A stretch of 9,109 nt of DNA from REEB95 sp035275845 (GTDB taxonomy: Bacteria; Pseudomonadota; Alphaproteobacteria; ATCC43930; CGMCC-115725). The stretch is from assembly GCA_035275845.1 (NCBI GenBank), contig DATEMD010000004.1, positions 1-9,109 of the forward strand. Reading direction: 5' to 3'. Below are positions 1-7,132 of the stretch, in pieces (position 1 is the first letter of the stretch; every line of letters begins with the position of its first letter). The translations under genes were made by a program, and so were the position numbers. The notes beneath the pieces are model-generated. The model saw only the letters and a list, made by a program, of their open reading frames with translations. It was not told the DNA's origin and made no database searches.

Positions 1-1245
1 TAGCCGCGCCGCGCCGCGCGGCGGCCCGATCAGCTGCACGCCGAGCGGCAAGCCCGCCGGCCCTTTGCCGCAGGGGACGGTCAGGCACGGCACGTGCAGC
101 AGCGTCCACAGCCGGTTGAAAACTGGGTCGCCGGTCGATTCGATCCCCTTCGGGGCCTCGCCCGGCGCCGGCAGGGTCAGCCAGAAATCGCAATCGCCGA
201 AGGCGTCGGCAGTGACGCGGCGCGCCACGTCGAACACGCCGCGCGCGGCGTTGTAATCCGCGAACGCGATCGCCATGCCATCGGCGACGTGACGCGCGAA
301 AGCCGGGCTGAGGCGGTCTCGGTGATTGAACCACTCATAGGCATAAGCGCGCGCCGTCTCATAACCGGTGACGATCCGCGAGCGTTCGTGCGCGGCCTTG
401 AGCGCCGGATCGATCGCGACGTCGCGTACGCTGGCGCCCGCCTTGGCGAAGCGCTGCGCGGCGTCTTCGAACGCGACTTGCGCCGGCGCGGTCGCTTTGT
501 CCCATTCGATGCCGCGCACCAAGCCGATGCGGGGCGCCTTATCGAGTGTCTTGTCGTAAGACTCCGTCGGCGCGCCGGTGAACGCAGCGAGCACCGGTGG
601 AATGTCGGCGACGGTGCGCACGAAGATGCCGATGGTATCGGCGGATTCGGAGAGCAGCTTGGCCCCGGCCCGATTAATCGCGCCGTAGCTCGGCTTGAAG
701 CCGACGACGCCGCAGTACGCCGCCGGCCGGATCACCGAACCGAGCGTCTGGGTGCCGAGCGCCACCGGCACCATACCAGCAGCCACCGCCGCCGCCGAAC
801 CCGACGACGAGCCGCCGGGCGTATGCGCCGGATCATGCGGATTGCGCGTCTTGCCGGGATGCGTCATGGCGAATTCGGTCGTGACCGTCTTGCCGAGCGC
901 AACCGCGCCCGCGGCCCGCAGCAGCGCGACGCAAGCCGCGTCGGCCGCCGGCCGATGGCCGGCATAAATTGGCGAGCCGTAGGATGTCGGCATATCGGCA
1001 GTGTCGAAGATGTCCTTGATGCCGACCGCAACGCCGCGCAGCGGGCCCTTGGTGCGCGCTTGATCGTGGCGGCGCGCTTCGGCCAAGGCGCGTTCGGCGT
1101 CGATATAGGCCCAGGCGCCCACGGCCGCTTCGCGCTCGGCGACACGCTCGAGACAGGCGCGAACTCCGGATTCGGCGGTGGCGTCGCCGGCGGCGATGCG
1201 CTTCAGAATCTCACGAACGCCGAGCATGACAGCAGCTTCGATCAT
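1..1245 (-). CDS. Amidase-signature hydrolase, malonamidase E2-like (3' end cut off by window edge)
   Basis: The frame is open from the ATG at 1245 to base 1, giving 415 residues with no stop in the window. It has the full amidase-signature catalytic set: Lys77 in GVAVGIKDIFD, cis-Ser146 in PGGSSSGSAAA and nucleophile Ser170 in GTQTLGSVIRPAAYCG. The Lys-Ser and Ser-Ser spacings (93 and 24) match malonamidase E2 (K62/S131/S155) as I remember it, and Arg173 sits at the +3 position after the nucleophile. Later segments STGDPVFNRLW and GLPLGVQLIG also match that family, so only about 20-30 C-terminal residues should be missing. These enzymes hydrolyse small carboxamides to acid plus ammonia; no signal peptide is visible, so it is probably cytoplasmic. 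An in-frame ATG at 1227 (Met7) would align better with family N-termini; neither start has a strong ribosome-binding site. It lies 108 nt after the solute-binding protein on the same strand and is probably cotranscribed. The real substrate is not determinable here. Confidence 0.93.
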   Translation of the reverse strand, partial: MIEAAVMLGVREILKRIAAGDATAESGVRACLERVAEREAAVGAWAYIDAERALAEARRHDQARTKGPLRGVAVGIKDIFDTADMPTSYGSPIYAGHRPAADAACVALLRAAGAVALGKTVTTEFAMTHPGKTRNPHDPAHTPGGSSSGSAAAVAAGMVPVALGTQTLGSVIRPAAYCGVVGFKPSYGAINRAGAKLLSESADTIGIFVRTVADIPPVLAAFTGAPTESYDKTLDKAPRIGLVRGIEWDKATAPAQVAFEDAAQRFAKAGASVRDVAIDPALKAAHERSRIVTGYETARAYAYEWFNHRDRLSPAFARHVADGMAIAFADYNAARGVFDVARRVTADAFGDCDFWLTLPAPGEAPKGIESTGDPVFNRLWTLLHVPCLTVPCGKGPAGLPLGVQLIGPPRGAARL

Positions 1246-1353
1246 TGCGGTGACGCAGTATCCCCGCGCCGTGTGCCGCCGCGCAAGACGATGCTGCGCC
1301 GCACGCCTATGCGCGGATCGACGATCGGCCAGGGCCGAGAAGCGCGAGGTTCG

Positions 1354-2535
1354 TTACTTCACACCCGCCGTTTGCGTCGTCGGCGTCAGGCGCACGACAT
1401 GGCCGTTTTCGACCACGCCGTAGACCACATCATCGGGATCGACGGCTTCGTGTTTCGTCGGATTGAACGGATGGTAGTAAACCTGCACCACACCGTCGAC
1501 CTTGTCTTGCAGGCCATCAAGCGCCGCGCGAACTTTGGGGCCGTCGACGGTGCGCGCCTGACGGATCGCGGCCACCAGCAGATAGAGTGAATCGTAGCCC
1601 TGTGCCGCCGACGGCGGTGAATCCATGCGCGTGACCTTGTAGGCGGCGTGGAACGCCTGAATGAACGCAGCGCGTTTCGGCGTATCGCCTTGCTCGACGA
1701 AGGTCTGCGGCATGACGGTGCCGTTGCCGTTGGCGCCGGCCGCGTCGATGAAATTCGACATCGATAGCGTCCAGCTGCCGATCACCGGCACCATCCAGTT
1801 GATCGCCGCGCGACTATTGGCGATTCCGGCCAACTCGGGACCGATGCCGTAGGTCAAGATGACCTCCGCGCCGGCCTGATGCGCGCGCTTCAATTGGGCC
1901 GTCATGTCGGTGTCGCCGATATTGAATTTCTCGTTCGATACCGGCGTGATCCCCTGCGCCGCCAGCGCCTGGATCAGATCGTGACGGCCGACCTGTCCGT
2001 AGGCCGTGGTGTCGGCGAAAATCGAGACCTTCTGATAGCCGCGCGCCTTGACGATTTCAGCGATCTTCTCGACTTCGAGCGCGGTGCTGCACGAAACGCG
2101 GAAGACGTAATTCTCGGCATATTCGGGCGGCGCGAATTGGCGGGTCAGCACGCTGCCGGTGGTGACGCTGAGAACGACAGGAATGCGCGCTTCCTCGAAA
2201 TAGGGAATCGCCGCCAACGCCACACCCGTGTTGATGTAGCCGACTGCGGCGTCGACCAGATGGTGCTCCGTCAGCTCTTTGGCGATTTGCGCGCCGCGGT
2301 CGTTGTTCGCCTGATCGTCGCGCTTTACCAGAACAATCGGGCGGCCGAGAATTCCGCCGGCCTTATTGATTTCGTCGGCCGCCAGCTCGACACCGCGCAG
2401 CATGTCGATGCCCATCGGTGCGGAGCCGCCGGTGAATGGCCCGTCGACGCCGATGCGGATCGGATCGGCAGCGTGGGCCGGCGCACCCGCCACGGCGAGA
2501 ACTCCGAAGACAATACTCAGCGTTTTCCATTGCAT
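1354..2535 (-). CDS. Secreted branched-chain amino acid/amide-type ABC substrate-binding protein (type 1 periplasmic binding fold)
   Basis: A 393-residue periplasmic solute-binding protein of the Leu/Ile/Val-receptor (Peripla_BP_6) type. Residues 1-22 are a Sec signal peptide (Lys4, hydrophobic core, cleavage after AHA); no lipobox Cys is present. The mature protein opens with DPIRIGVDGPFTGG, the usual first strand and ligand loop. It continues with GVELAADEINKAGGILGR, a typical first-lobe helix, and a second lobe around KARGYQKVSIFADTTAYGQ. The ATG at 2535 is chosen because AGGAG (2544-2548) lies 8 nt upstream; the in-frame GTG at 2544 overlaps that site. It follows the histidine kinase by 23 nt and precedes the amidase. 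No permease or ATPase gene is adjacent, so it may feed a distant Liv/Fmd-type transporter or serve as ligand carrier for the kinase. Ligand identity cannot be read from sequence; the amidase neighbour hints at an amide or amino-acid-like compound. Confidence 0.93.
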   Translation of the reverse strand: MQWKTLSIVFGVLAVAGAPAHAADPIRIGVDGPFTGGSAPMGIDMLRGVELAADEINKAGGILGRPIVLVKRDDQANNDRGAQIAKELTEHHLVDAAVGYINTGVALAAIPYFEEARIPVVLSVTTGSVLTRQFAPPEYAENYVFRVSCSTALEVEKIAEIVKARGYQKVSIFADTTAYGQVGRHDLIQALAAQGITPVSNEKFNIGDTDMTAQLKRAHQAGAEVILTYGIGPELAGIANSRAAINWMVPVIGSWTLSMSNFIDAAGANGNGTVMPQTFVEQGDTPKRAAFIQAFHAAYKVTRMDSPPSAAQGYDSLYLLVAAIRQARTVDGPKVRAALDGLQDKVDGVVQVYYHPFNPTKHEAVDPDDVVYGVVENGHVVRLTPTTQTAGVK

Positions 2536-2543
2536 GACGTGCA

Positions 2544-2548
2544 CTCCT
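2544..2548 (-). promoter_or_regulatory. Ribosome binding site deciding the start of the substrate-binding protein
   Basis: On the minus strand this reads AGGAG, followed by 8 nt and then ATG at 2535-2533. A possible GTG start at 2544 overlaps the motif itself, so it would have no usable Shine-Dalgarno sequence. The site therefore shortens the protein by three residues relative to the longest open frame. Confidence 0.7.
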
Positions 2549-2558
2549 GGCGCGCGGC

Positions 2559-4649
2559 TTAGACGGCGATGTCCAATTTGGGCTTGTCTGTTGCGGGCTG
2601 ACCAGCACGGCGGATCGGCAAGTCGATCGTGACGGTGGTGCCTTGCTTGGGCGCGCTGCTGATCTCCAGTCGGCCGCCATGCAGTTCGACCAGGGTCTTG
2701 GAGATCGGCAGGCCAAGGCCGGTGCCCTCCTGCGCCAGCGCCCGTTCGCGGCCGACCTGCGTGAAGGGTTCCAGGGCGCGCGGGATGTCTTCCGGCGCCA
2801 TGCCGACGCCATTGTCCTTCACCGCGATCCGCAAATTCGTGGGCGTGACCGATGTGGATACGTCGATCCGGCCGCCGACGGGCGTGAACTTGACGGCATT
2901 GGCGAGGACGTTGAGCAAAACCTGACGGATGCGGACCGGATCGGCGTCGACCACCGGAGCCTGTGACGCCAGGTCCGTGACGATCGCAATCCCGGCGGTA
3001 TCCGCCTTGCGCGACATGATGGCGATCGCCTCGACAATGGTGCGATTGATGTCGACCGGCTCAAGATGGAGCTCGGTTTTGCCGGCGTTGAGCTTGGCGA
3101 TATCGAGAATGTCATTGATGATCGCCAGCAGGTGCTGGCCGCTGGTGCGCACGATTTCGCCGTATTGGCGGTAATTCTCGGAAATCGGACCGAGCACCTT
3201 GCGCTCGATCATCTCGGAAAAGCCGATGATGGCGTTGAGCGGCGTGCGCAATTCGTGACTCATGTTGGCGAGAAACGCGGTTTTGGCCTGGTTGGCCTGC
3301 TCCGCCTCCTGCCGCGCGAGGCCAAGTTGCGCTTCGCGCTCCTTCAGCGGCGTGATGTCCGAATAGAATAGAACGGTATCGCCCTCCTCGGTGCGGCGTT
3401 CGCGCATCAGGATCCAGCGGCCGTCGCGCAATTGGAGAACCGGCTCGCCGATGCCCAGGCGATGTTGATCCATGCGCCAGCGCAGGAACTCGCGTTCGTC
3501 GGGGTGCCCGTCGGCGAAGGCGCGATATTTGACCGTCGCCTCGCTCAGCTCCTGGAACGTCTTGCCGGGCACGATGAGATCTTTGATCGGCGCAAAGAAC
3601 GACCGATAGATGCTGTTCGACAGCACCAAGCGGTCATCGCTGTCATAGAGTGCGAACGCCGCCGGCGCATTTTCGAATGCGCTCAGCAACCGCGCCTCGG
3701 CGGTCCGCCGCGCACGGGCTTCGCGATCGACGGCCGTGGCCTCGCGCGCCGCCGCGTTGGCGAGCCACCAAGCGATGATGGTCATAACGAGTAATAGCCC
3801 GGCATCCATCGCGCAGAAGCTGAGGAATTGCGGCGACGTGATTGTCGGCTTGCCAACCAGGACAATCTGAGCCGGAAAGCCGTGAACTTCGGCGTCGGTC
3901 GAATACGCTTTTGCATGCCTGCTCAGGGATTTGAGGTCGCCCTCCGCGAGATCCTTGTCGGATAAGCCGGTGCCGGCGAGGATGGCGCCGTCATTGCGTT
4001 CGAGCAGGACAACGTTGCCCTGTTGTCCACGGCGCTGGCCGTAAAAATCGGAAAAGTACGCCGGGTCGATGACCGCTGCGACAACCCCCTCGAAATTCCC
4101 GTTATTGTCGAGAATCGGCCGGCTCACGGTGAAGACGACCCGGTGGTCGACGCGCGAAACCTGAAGGCGATCGAGATAAAGCCCGATGCCGAGCCATTTC
4201 TTCTGCTCGGAAAAATACATCCGGTCCGACGCGTTGAGCGTCGGCGGCGGAAACGAGGACGAGCTATTGACGTCGCGGCCGTCCGCATCGAGCACGAAGA
4301 TGGCGTGCACCTCCGGCAGCGCCTTGACATATTTGTCGAGCAGCAGCTGCGTGAAGATCGTCGGCTTGTCGAGCGGCAGACGCGCCTTCAAACCGTCGGC
4401 GATGCTTCGAAGCGACAGATCGACCGCGGCTAGAGCCCGTCCGGCGTGCTCCGCCAACAGTGCCGCCCTGGCATCACGGGCGTCACGTTCCCGACCGGCA
4501 AGCACACCGTAATAATGGCCGAGGATAAGAGCGTTGCCGGCATACACCGCGACCAGAAACAAAATCGTCAGCAGCACGATGCGCCGGGCGAACGGGATCG
4601 CCCGGATGTGCTGCAGTCCGATGATGGCAACCCGCCGCCGTAGCGACAT
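2559..4649 (-). CDS. Membrane sensor histidine kinase (Cache-PAS-HisKA-HATPase_c)
   Basis: A 696-residue orphan-type sensor kinase. A transmembrane helix at about 24-46 and a second at about 273-297 flank a periplasmic region of about 225 residues. That region carries the double-Cache/PDC pattern seen in many kinases and diguanylate cyclases (YFSEQKKWLGIGLYLDR near 145-161, then VSRPILDNNGNFEGVVAA near 175-192). A cytoplasmic PAS-like domain spans about 322-435. HisKA follows with the phospho-acceptor His465 in ANMSHELRTPLNAIIGFSEM. The ATP-binding domain has an N box (Asn580, Asn584), a G1 box DNGVGM (612-617), an F-box-like EPFTQVGR (627-634) and a G2 box GTGLGL (642-647). All key residues are present, so it should be active. 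There is no receiver domain and no response regulator in the window. The ATG at 4649 has GGGA 5 nt upstream. The binding protein starts 23 nt after its stop, which implies cotranscription and perhaps a sensing partnership. Confidence 0.95.
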   Translation of the reverse strand: MSLRRRVAIIGLQHIRAIPFARRIVLLTILFLVAVYAGNALILGHYYGVLAGRERDARDARAALLAEHAGRALAAVDLSLRSIADGLKARLPLDKPTIFTQLLLDKYVKALPEVHAIFVLDADGRDVNSSSSFPPPTLNASDRMYFSEQKKWLGIGLYLDRLQVSRVDHRVVFTVSRPILDNNGNFEGVVAAVIDPAYFSDFYGQRRGQQGNVVLLERNDGAILAGTGLSDKDLAEGDLKSLSRHAKAYSTDAEVHGFPAQIVLVGKPTITSPQFLSFCAMDAGLLLVMTIIAWWLANAAAREATAVDREARARRTAEARLLSAFENAPAAFALYDSDDRLVLSNSIYRSFFAPIKDLIVPGKTFQELSEATVKYRAFADGHPDEREFLRWRMDQHRLGIGEPVLQLRDGRWILMRERRTEEGDTVLFYSDITPLKEREAQLGLARQEAEQANQAKTAFLANMSHELRTPLNAIIGFSEMIERKVLGPISENYRQYGEIVRTSGQHLLAIINDILDIAKLNAGKTELHLEPVDINRTIVEAIAIMSRKADTAGIAIVTDLASQAPVVDADPVRIRQVLLNVLANAVKFTPVGGRIDVSTSVTPTNLRIAVKDNGVGMAPEDIPRALEPFTQVGRERALAQEGTGLGLPISKTLVELHGGRLEISSAPKQGTTVTIDLPIRRAGQPATDKPKLDIAV

Positions 4650-4855
4650 GCGATTCCCGCTAGCAGCTCAGACGCTTGTATGCGTCCGCCACTTTGCGCG
4701 GTGTGGGTTAATATTTTAGGCGAAGTTGGTCAGAAGCATTACAGTCGGGCGCGATTGTTGCGGCGATGCAATCAGCCGCCGTCATTTCGATTCAAAAATC
4801 TGCAAAACCCGACACAACGGCGCGGCGCGCCGAGCGGCTTGTTTGCGCGGCCGAC
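4650..4855. other. Intergenic stretch upstream of the histidine kinase, possible weak promoter
   Basis: No gene is supported here. On the minus strand an AT-rich patch around 4709-4718 offers TAAAAT (4718-4713) as a -10-like hexamer about 64 nt before the kinase ATG, but the matching -35 region is poor, so this is only a candidate. An A-rich plus-strand segment at 4793-4808 reads as T-rich on the minus strand and lies just beyond the GC-rich hairpin described separately. The short reading frames crossing this stretch are arginine-rich, have no ribosome-binding site and look like non-coding shadows. Confidence 0.3.
4795..4832 (-). terminator. Possible weak intrinsic terminator after the membrane microprotein
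   Basis: Bases 4818-4832 form a perfect GC-rich inverted repeat (CGGCGCG, one central base, CGCGCCG). Realistically it folds as a 5-bp stem with a 5-nt loop. Reading on the minus strand it starts 23 nt after the microprotein stop and is followed by TTGTGTC, then TTTT and TTTTT runs. The T tract is interrupted, so termination would be inefficient. If real, it would separate the arabinose-donor operon and microprotein from the kinase operon. Confidence 0.3.
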
Positions 4856-4948
4856 TTAACGCCACATGCCGTGCAACGCGACGCCGATCAGCGACGCCGC
4901 AACGCCGATCATGATTTCGATAAAACGTACGCCGATAGACTGCCGCAT
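4856..4948 (-). CDS. Putative 30-residue single-pass membrane microprotein
   Basis: An ATG at 4948 opens a 30-codon frame ending in TAA at 4858-4856. The protein begins MRQSIGVRFIEI and continues with a hydrophobic, Gly/Ala-rich stretch (MIGVAASLIGVALHGMW) before a final Arg. This is one plausible transmembrane helix (about residues 9-29) with positive charges at the N-terminal side (Arg2, Arg8) and at Arg30. GGAGAA at 4959-4954 lies 5 nt from the ATG, a good ribosome-binding site. On the minus strand GATAAT at about 5034-5029 could be a -10 element, but no convincing -35 accompanies it. It sits 126 nt after the reductase stop and 206 nt before the kinase start. I do not recognise a family and assign no function. 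The ribosome-binding site together with a clean helix is the support; comparative conservation is untested, so a chance frame remains possible. Confidence 0.5.
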   Translation of the reverse strand: MRQSIGVRFIEIMIGVAASLIGVALHGMWR

Positions 4949-5074
4949 TGCGGTTCTCCGCCCAAGGTTCGATGGAACAAGGGTATCCAACGAATCTTTC
5001 GAAGAAATTAACGCTAATTGAGGACAAATTATCGGCCTTTTGCCTGGGTTTTGGCGCCGGTAACGCCGTCTATC

Positions 5075-5806
5075 TTATATGTGCAGGCGTTTGAACACCG
5101 GCTCGGGAATGGCCCGGATGACCGCCATGACCAACCGCCAGATCGGCCGGACATAGACCACGTCTTGGCGCTGGCGTTCGGCGGCGAGAATGGCCGCCGC
5201 CACTTCATCGGGCTGCGCCGTCAGCAAGCCGGGCGTCGACATGCCTTCGGTCATGCGCGTCGCCACGTAGCCCGGCAGAACCGTAATGACGTGCACGCCG
5301 GTACCGTGCAGCCGGTTGCGCAATCCCGAGAGGAACGCCGTGAAGCCGGCTTTTGCCGAACCGTAGACGTAGTTGCGCGCGCGGCCGCGCTCGCCGGCAA
5401 CCGACGAGATGCCGACGACGACCCCCGTGCCGCGCGCCATCATGCGGTTCGCAGCTTCGCCCAGAATGGCTGCGGGCCCGACGTAATTGCTGCGCATGAC
5501 CAACGACGCGGCCTCGGGATCGCGTTCGTTGGTCGCGTGCTCGCCCATGAATCCCACGACCGAGACGACCGTGTCCGGCAGCGCGCCCAGCGCATCGAGA
5601 AAGCGCGCATGACCGGCGACATCCAACGCGTCGAATTCGACGGCACGCGCCGCAATCCCATGGCGCAATTTGAGATCGACGACGTCGGTTTCGAGGCGCT
5701 CGTGTCGGCGCGCCGCGAGAATCAAGTCGCGTCCGGCCTTGGCATAGGCGCGGGCGACGGCACGGGCGATATCCGAATTCGCGCCGAGGATCAGGACTGT
5801 GCTCAC
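5075..5806 (-). CDS. dprE2: Short-chain dehydrogenase/reductase, DprE2-like (polyprenyl-phospho-2-keto-ribose reductase)
   Basis: A 243-residue classical-size SDR. The nucleotide-binding motif is GANSDIA at 8-14, as in the DprE2/oxidoreductase subgroup, rather than the usual TGxxxGIG. Catalytic residues are Asn107 (SNYVG), Ser135 (ISSVAG), Tyr148 and Lys152 (YVYGSAKAG); the C-terminus has a hydrophobic/amphipathic tail (RPIWRLVMAVIRAIP) that could touch the membrane. In mycobacteria DprE2 uses NADH to reduce the 2-keto sugar made by DprE1, giving decaprenyl-phospho-arabinose. That role is inferred here from sequence type plus its position behind a DprE1 homolog. The start is GTG at 5806, overlapping the upstream stop by 4 nt (GTGA), with GGAGG at 5819-5815 spaced 8 nt. 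The overlap indicates translational coupling and matched output of the two subunits or partners. It is complete. On its own, SDR substrate prediction would be weak; context carries the call. Confidence 0.85.
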   Translation of the reverse strand: MSTVLILGANSDIARAVARAYAKAGRDLILAARRHERLETDVVDLKLRHGIAARAVEFDALDVAGHARFLDALGALPDTVVSVVGFMGEHATNERDPEAASLVMRSNYVGPAAILGEAANRMMARGTGVVVGISSVAGERGRARNYVYGSAKAGFTAFLSGLRNRLHGTGVHVITVLPGYVATRMTEGMSTPGLLTAQPDEVAAAILAAERQRQDVVYVRPIWRLVMAVIRAIPEPVFKRLHI

Positions 5807-7125
5807 AGGCCCAGCCTCCGCGACTGCAACGACGTGAATTTTCGCGTTGGATCGACCGCGCTGCGCACAGCGGCGAATTCGTCCAAGCTGGCGCCGGCAT
5901 AGGCGCGGCGGAAATCAACGGCAGCGATGCGCGCATCCTTGGCGAGATAGACACGACCGCCGTGCGCCGCGACGATCGCATCGAGTTCGGTCAGCAGCGC
6001 CAAGTTTGCCGGATCGGCGGGGAAATCGAGCGCCAGCGTATAGCCCTCCATCGGAAACGACAGCATGCCACGGCCGGGACCGAGAAGCTTCAAAACCGAG
6101 AGAAACGAGCCGGCGCCAGCCGCCGCGATCCGGCTCAGCAGCGCGCTCAACCCGGCGCGCGAAACTGCCTTGGGCAACACGCACTGGTACTGAACGAAAC
6201 CGCCGCCGTACATCCGGTTCCATTCACGGATCGTGTCGAGCGGATAGAAGAAGCGGTCGTAATCGATGATCGCCGTGCCGCGCCGACCCGCACGATAAAA
6301 GAGCCGGTTGAATGCCGTGACACTCCAGCGATTGAGCATGACGGCGGGAAAATCGACCGGTATCCGGCGCGTTCGTCGAACCGGCACGACAAGCGGCGCG
6401 GCGCGACGGCGCGACGGAAGCTCGCCGCTGCGCGCATGCTCGCCGCGATAGAGCAGTGCCCGTCCGAGATCCCGGCCACGCGCCAGGCAGTCGATCCACG
6501 CGACCGTATAAGTCCAGTCGCGTGAGGTTTCGAAGAGATCCATGATCTGGTCGAGATTGCGGGCGCGCAACGTTTCCTGGCGCACGTAAGCGGTTTCGAT
6601 CGGCTGGAGCTTAAGCCGCGCGTTGAGGATGATTCCGGTCAAGCCCATACCGCCGAGCGTCGCAGCGAAGAGCGACGCGTTTTCGTCGCACGAACAGCGC
6701 ACCACGCGCCCGTCGGCCAAGGCGAGGTCGAGGCTTTCGACATGGTCGCCGATCGTGCCGGCTTTGTGATGATTCTTGCCGTGCACGTCGGCCGCCAGCA
6801 TGCCGCCGAGCGTCACGAACTTGGTGCCGGGCGTGACCGGCGGAAACCAGCCGTGCGGCACCAGACAATCGAGGATGTCGGCGAGGAGAACGCCCGCTTC
6901 GGCCGTGAGCACGCCGCTCGCCGCGTCGAACGCCATGAACCGGTCGTCGCGGCGTAGATCGAGTGTCGCCGCCGGATTGAGCGCGGCGTCGCCGTAGGCG
7001 CGGCCGTTGCCACGGGCGATCAGGCTGGGCTCGGCGGCGACAGCGGCGAGCACGTCGGCCGACGAACGTGCCGCGATGACGCGGCAATCGACGAGCGGAT
7101 AACGGCCCCAGCCAGCGAGCATCAT
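5803..7125 (-). CDS. dprE1: FAD-dependent oxidase, DprE1-like (polyprenyl-phosphoribose 2'-oxidase)
   Basis: A 440-residue VAO/PCMH-type FAD protein close in length to mycobacterial DprE1 (461). The FAD-binding half has ARGNGRAYGDAALN (37-50), PVTPGTKFVTLGGMLAADVHGKNHH (96-120, with His115 matching the His132 region of the mycobacterial enzyme) and GGMGLTGIIL (158-167). The substrate half has FFYPLDTIREWNRMYG (292-307), SFLSVLKLLGPG (340-351), a DFP motif (367-369) and YLAKDARI (393-400), with Lys396 matching Lys418. DprE1 oxidises C2 of polyprenyl-phospho-ribose to a ketone. The position equal to the benzothiazinone target Cys387 is Ala365 here. ATG codons at 7125 and 7122 are both possible starts; neither has a clear ribosome-binding site, which fits coupling to the upstream gene that stops 7 nt earlier. 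It overlaps the reductase by 4 nt downstream. Sugar-oxidase relatives outside this pathway exist, but the His-Gly-Lys-Asn-His-His segment and the neighbours favour DprE1. Confidence 0.9.
   Translation of the reverse strand: MMLAGWGRYPLVDCRVIAARSSADVLAAVAAEPSLIARGNGRAYGDAALNPAATLDLRRDDRFMAFDAASGVLTAEAGVLLADILDCLVPHGWFPPVTPGTKFVTLGGMLAADVHGKNHHKAGTIGDHVESLDLALADGRVVRCSCDENASLFAATLGGMGLTGIILNARLKLQPIETAYVRQETLRARNLDQIMDLFETSRDWTYTVAWIDCLARGRDLGRALLYRGEHARSGELPSRRRAAPLVVPVRRTRRIPVDFPAVMLNRWSVTAFNRLFYRAGRRGTAIIDYDRFFYPLDTIREWNRMYGGGFVQYQCVLPKAVSRAGLSALLSRIAAAGAGSFLSVLKLLGPGRGMLSFPMEGYTLALDFPADPANLALLTELDAIVAAHGGRVYLAKDARIAAVDFRRAYAGASLDEFAAVRSAVDPTRKFTSLQSRRLGL
5815..5819 (-). promoter_or_regulatory. 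Ribosome binding site for the DprE2-like GTG start
   Basis: The minus strand reads GGAGG, 8 nt before GTG at 5806-5804, inside the last codons of the DprE1-like gene. It supports GTG as the genuine initiator and shows that the GTGA overlap is functional rather than an annotation artefact. Confidence 0.7.
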
Positions 7126-7132
7126 GACGCGT

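Noticed and set aside
1325..1338. Palindrome TCGGCC-2 nt-GGCCGA just after the binding-protein stop as a terminator
   Set aside because: The stem is short, the loop is too small without opening a pair, and no T run follows; a GC-rich palindrome of this size is expected by chance.
1246..1353. In-frame, stop-free continuity between the binding-protein stop and the amidase start, suggesting a broken fusion
   Set aside because: The binding protein ends at a normal length and the amidase begins at a normal family start. A 36-codon stop-free stretch is unremarkable in GC-rich DNA.
94..1590. Long plus-strand open frame of 498 codons
   Set aside because: It is antisense to the amidase and the 3' end of the binding protein, is very Arg-rich, has no ribosome-binding site and no domain. 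The minus strand carries an intact amidase catalytic set.
4782..5027. Minus-strand 81-codon frame across the kinase/reductase gap
   Set aside because: It is Arg-rich in its second half and lacks a ribosome-binding site; the overlapping 30-codon frame with GGAGAA and a membrane helix is better supported.
5018..5902. Plus-strand open frame of 294 codons
   Set aside because: It is antisense to the DprE2-like reductase, with Arg/His-rich low-complexity composition typical of shadow frames in GC-rich DNA.
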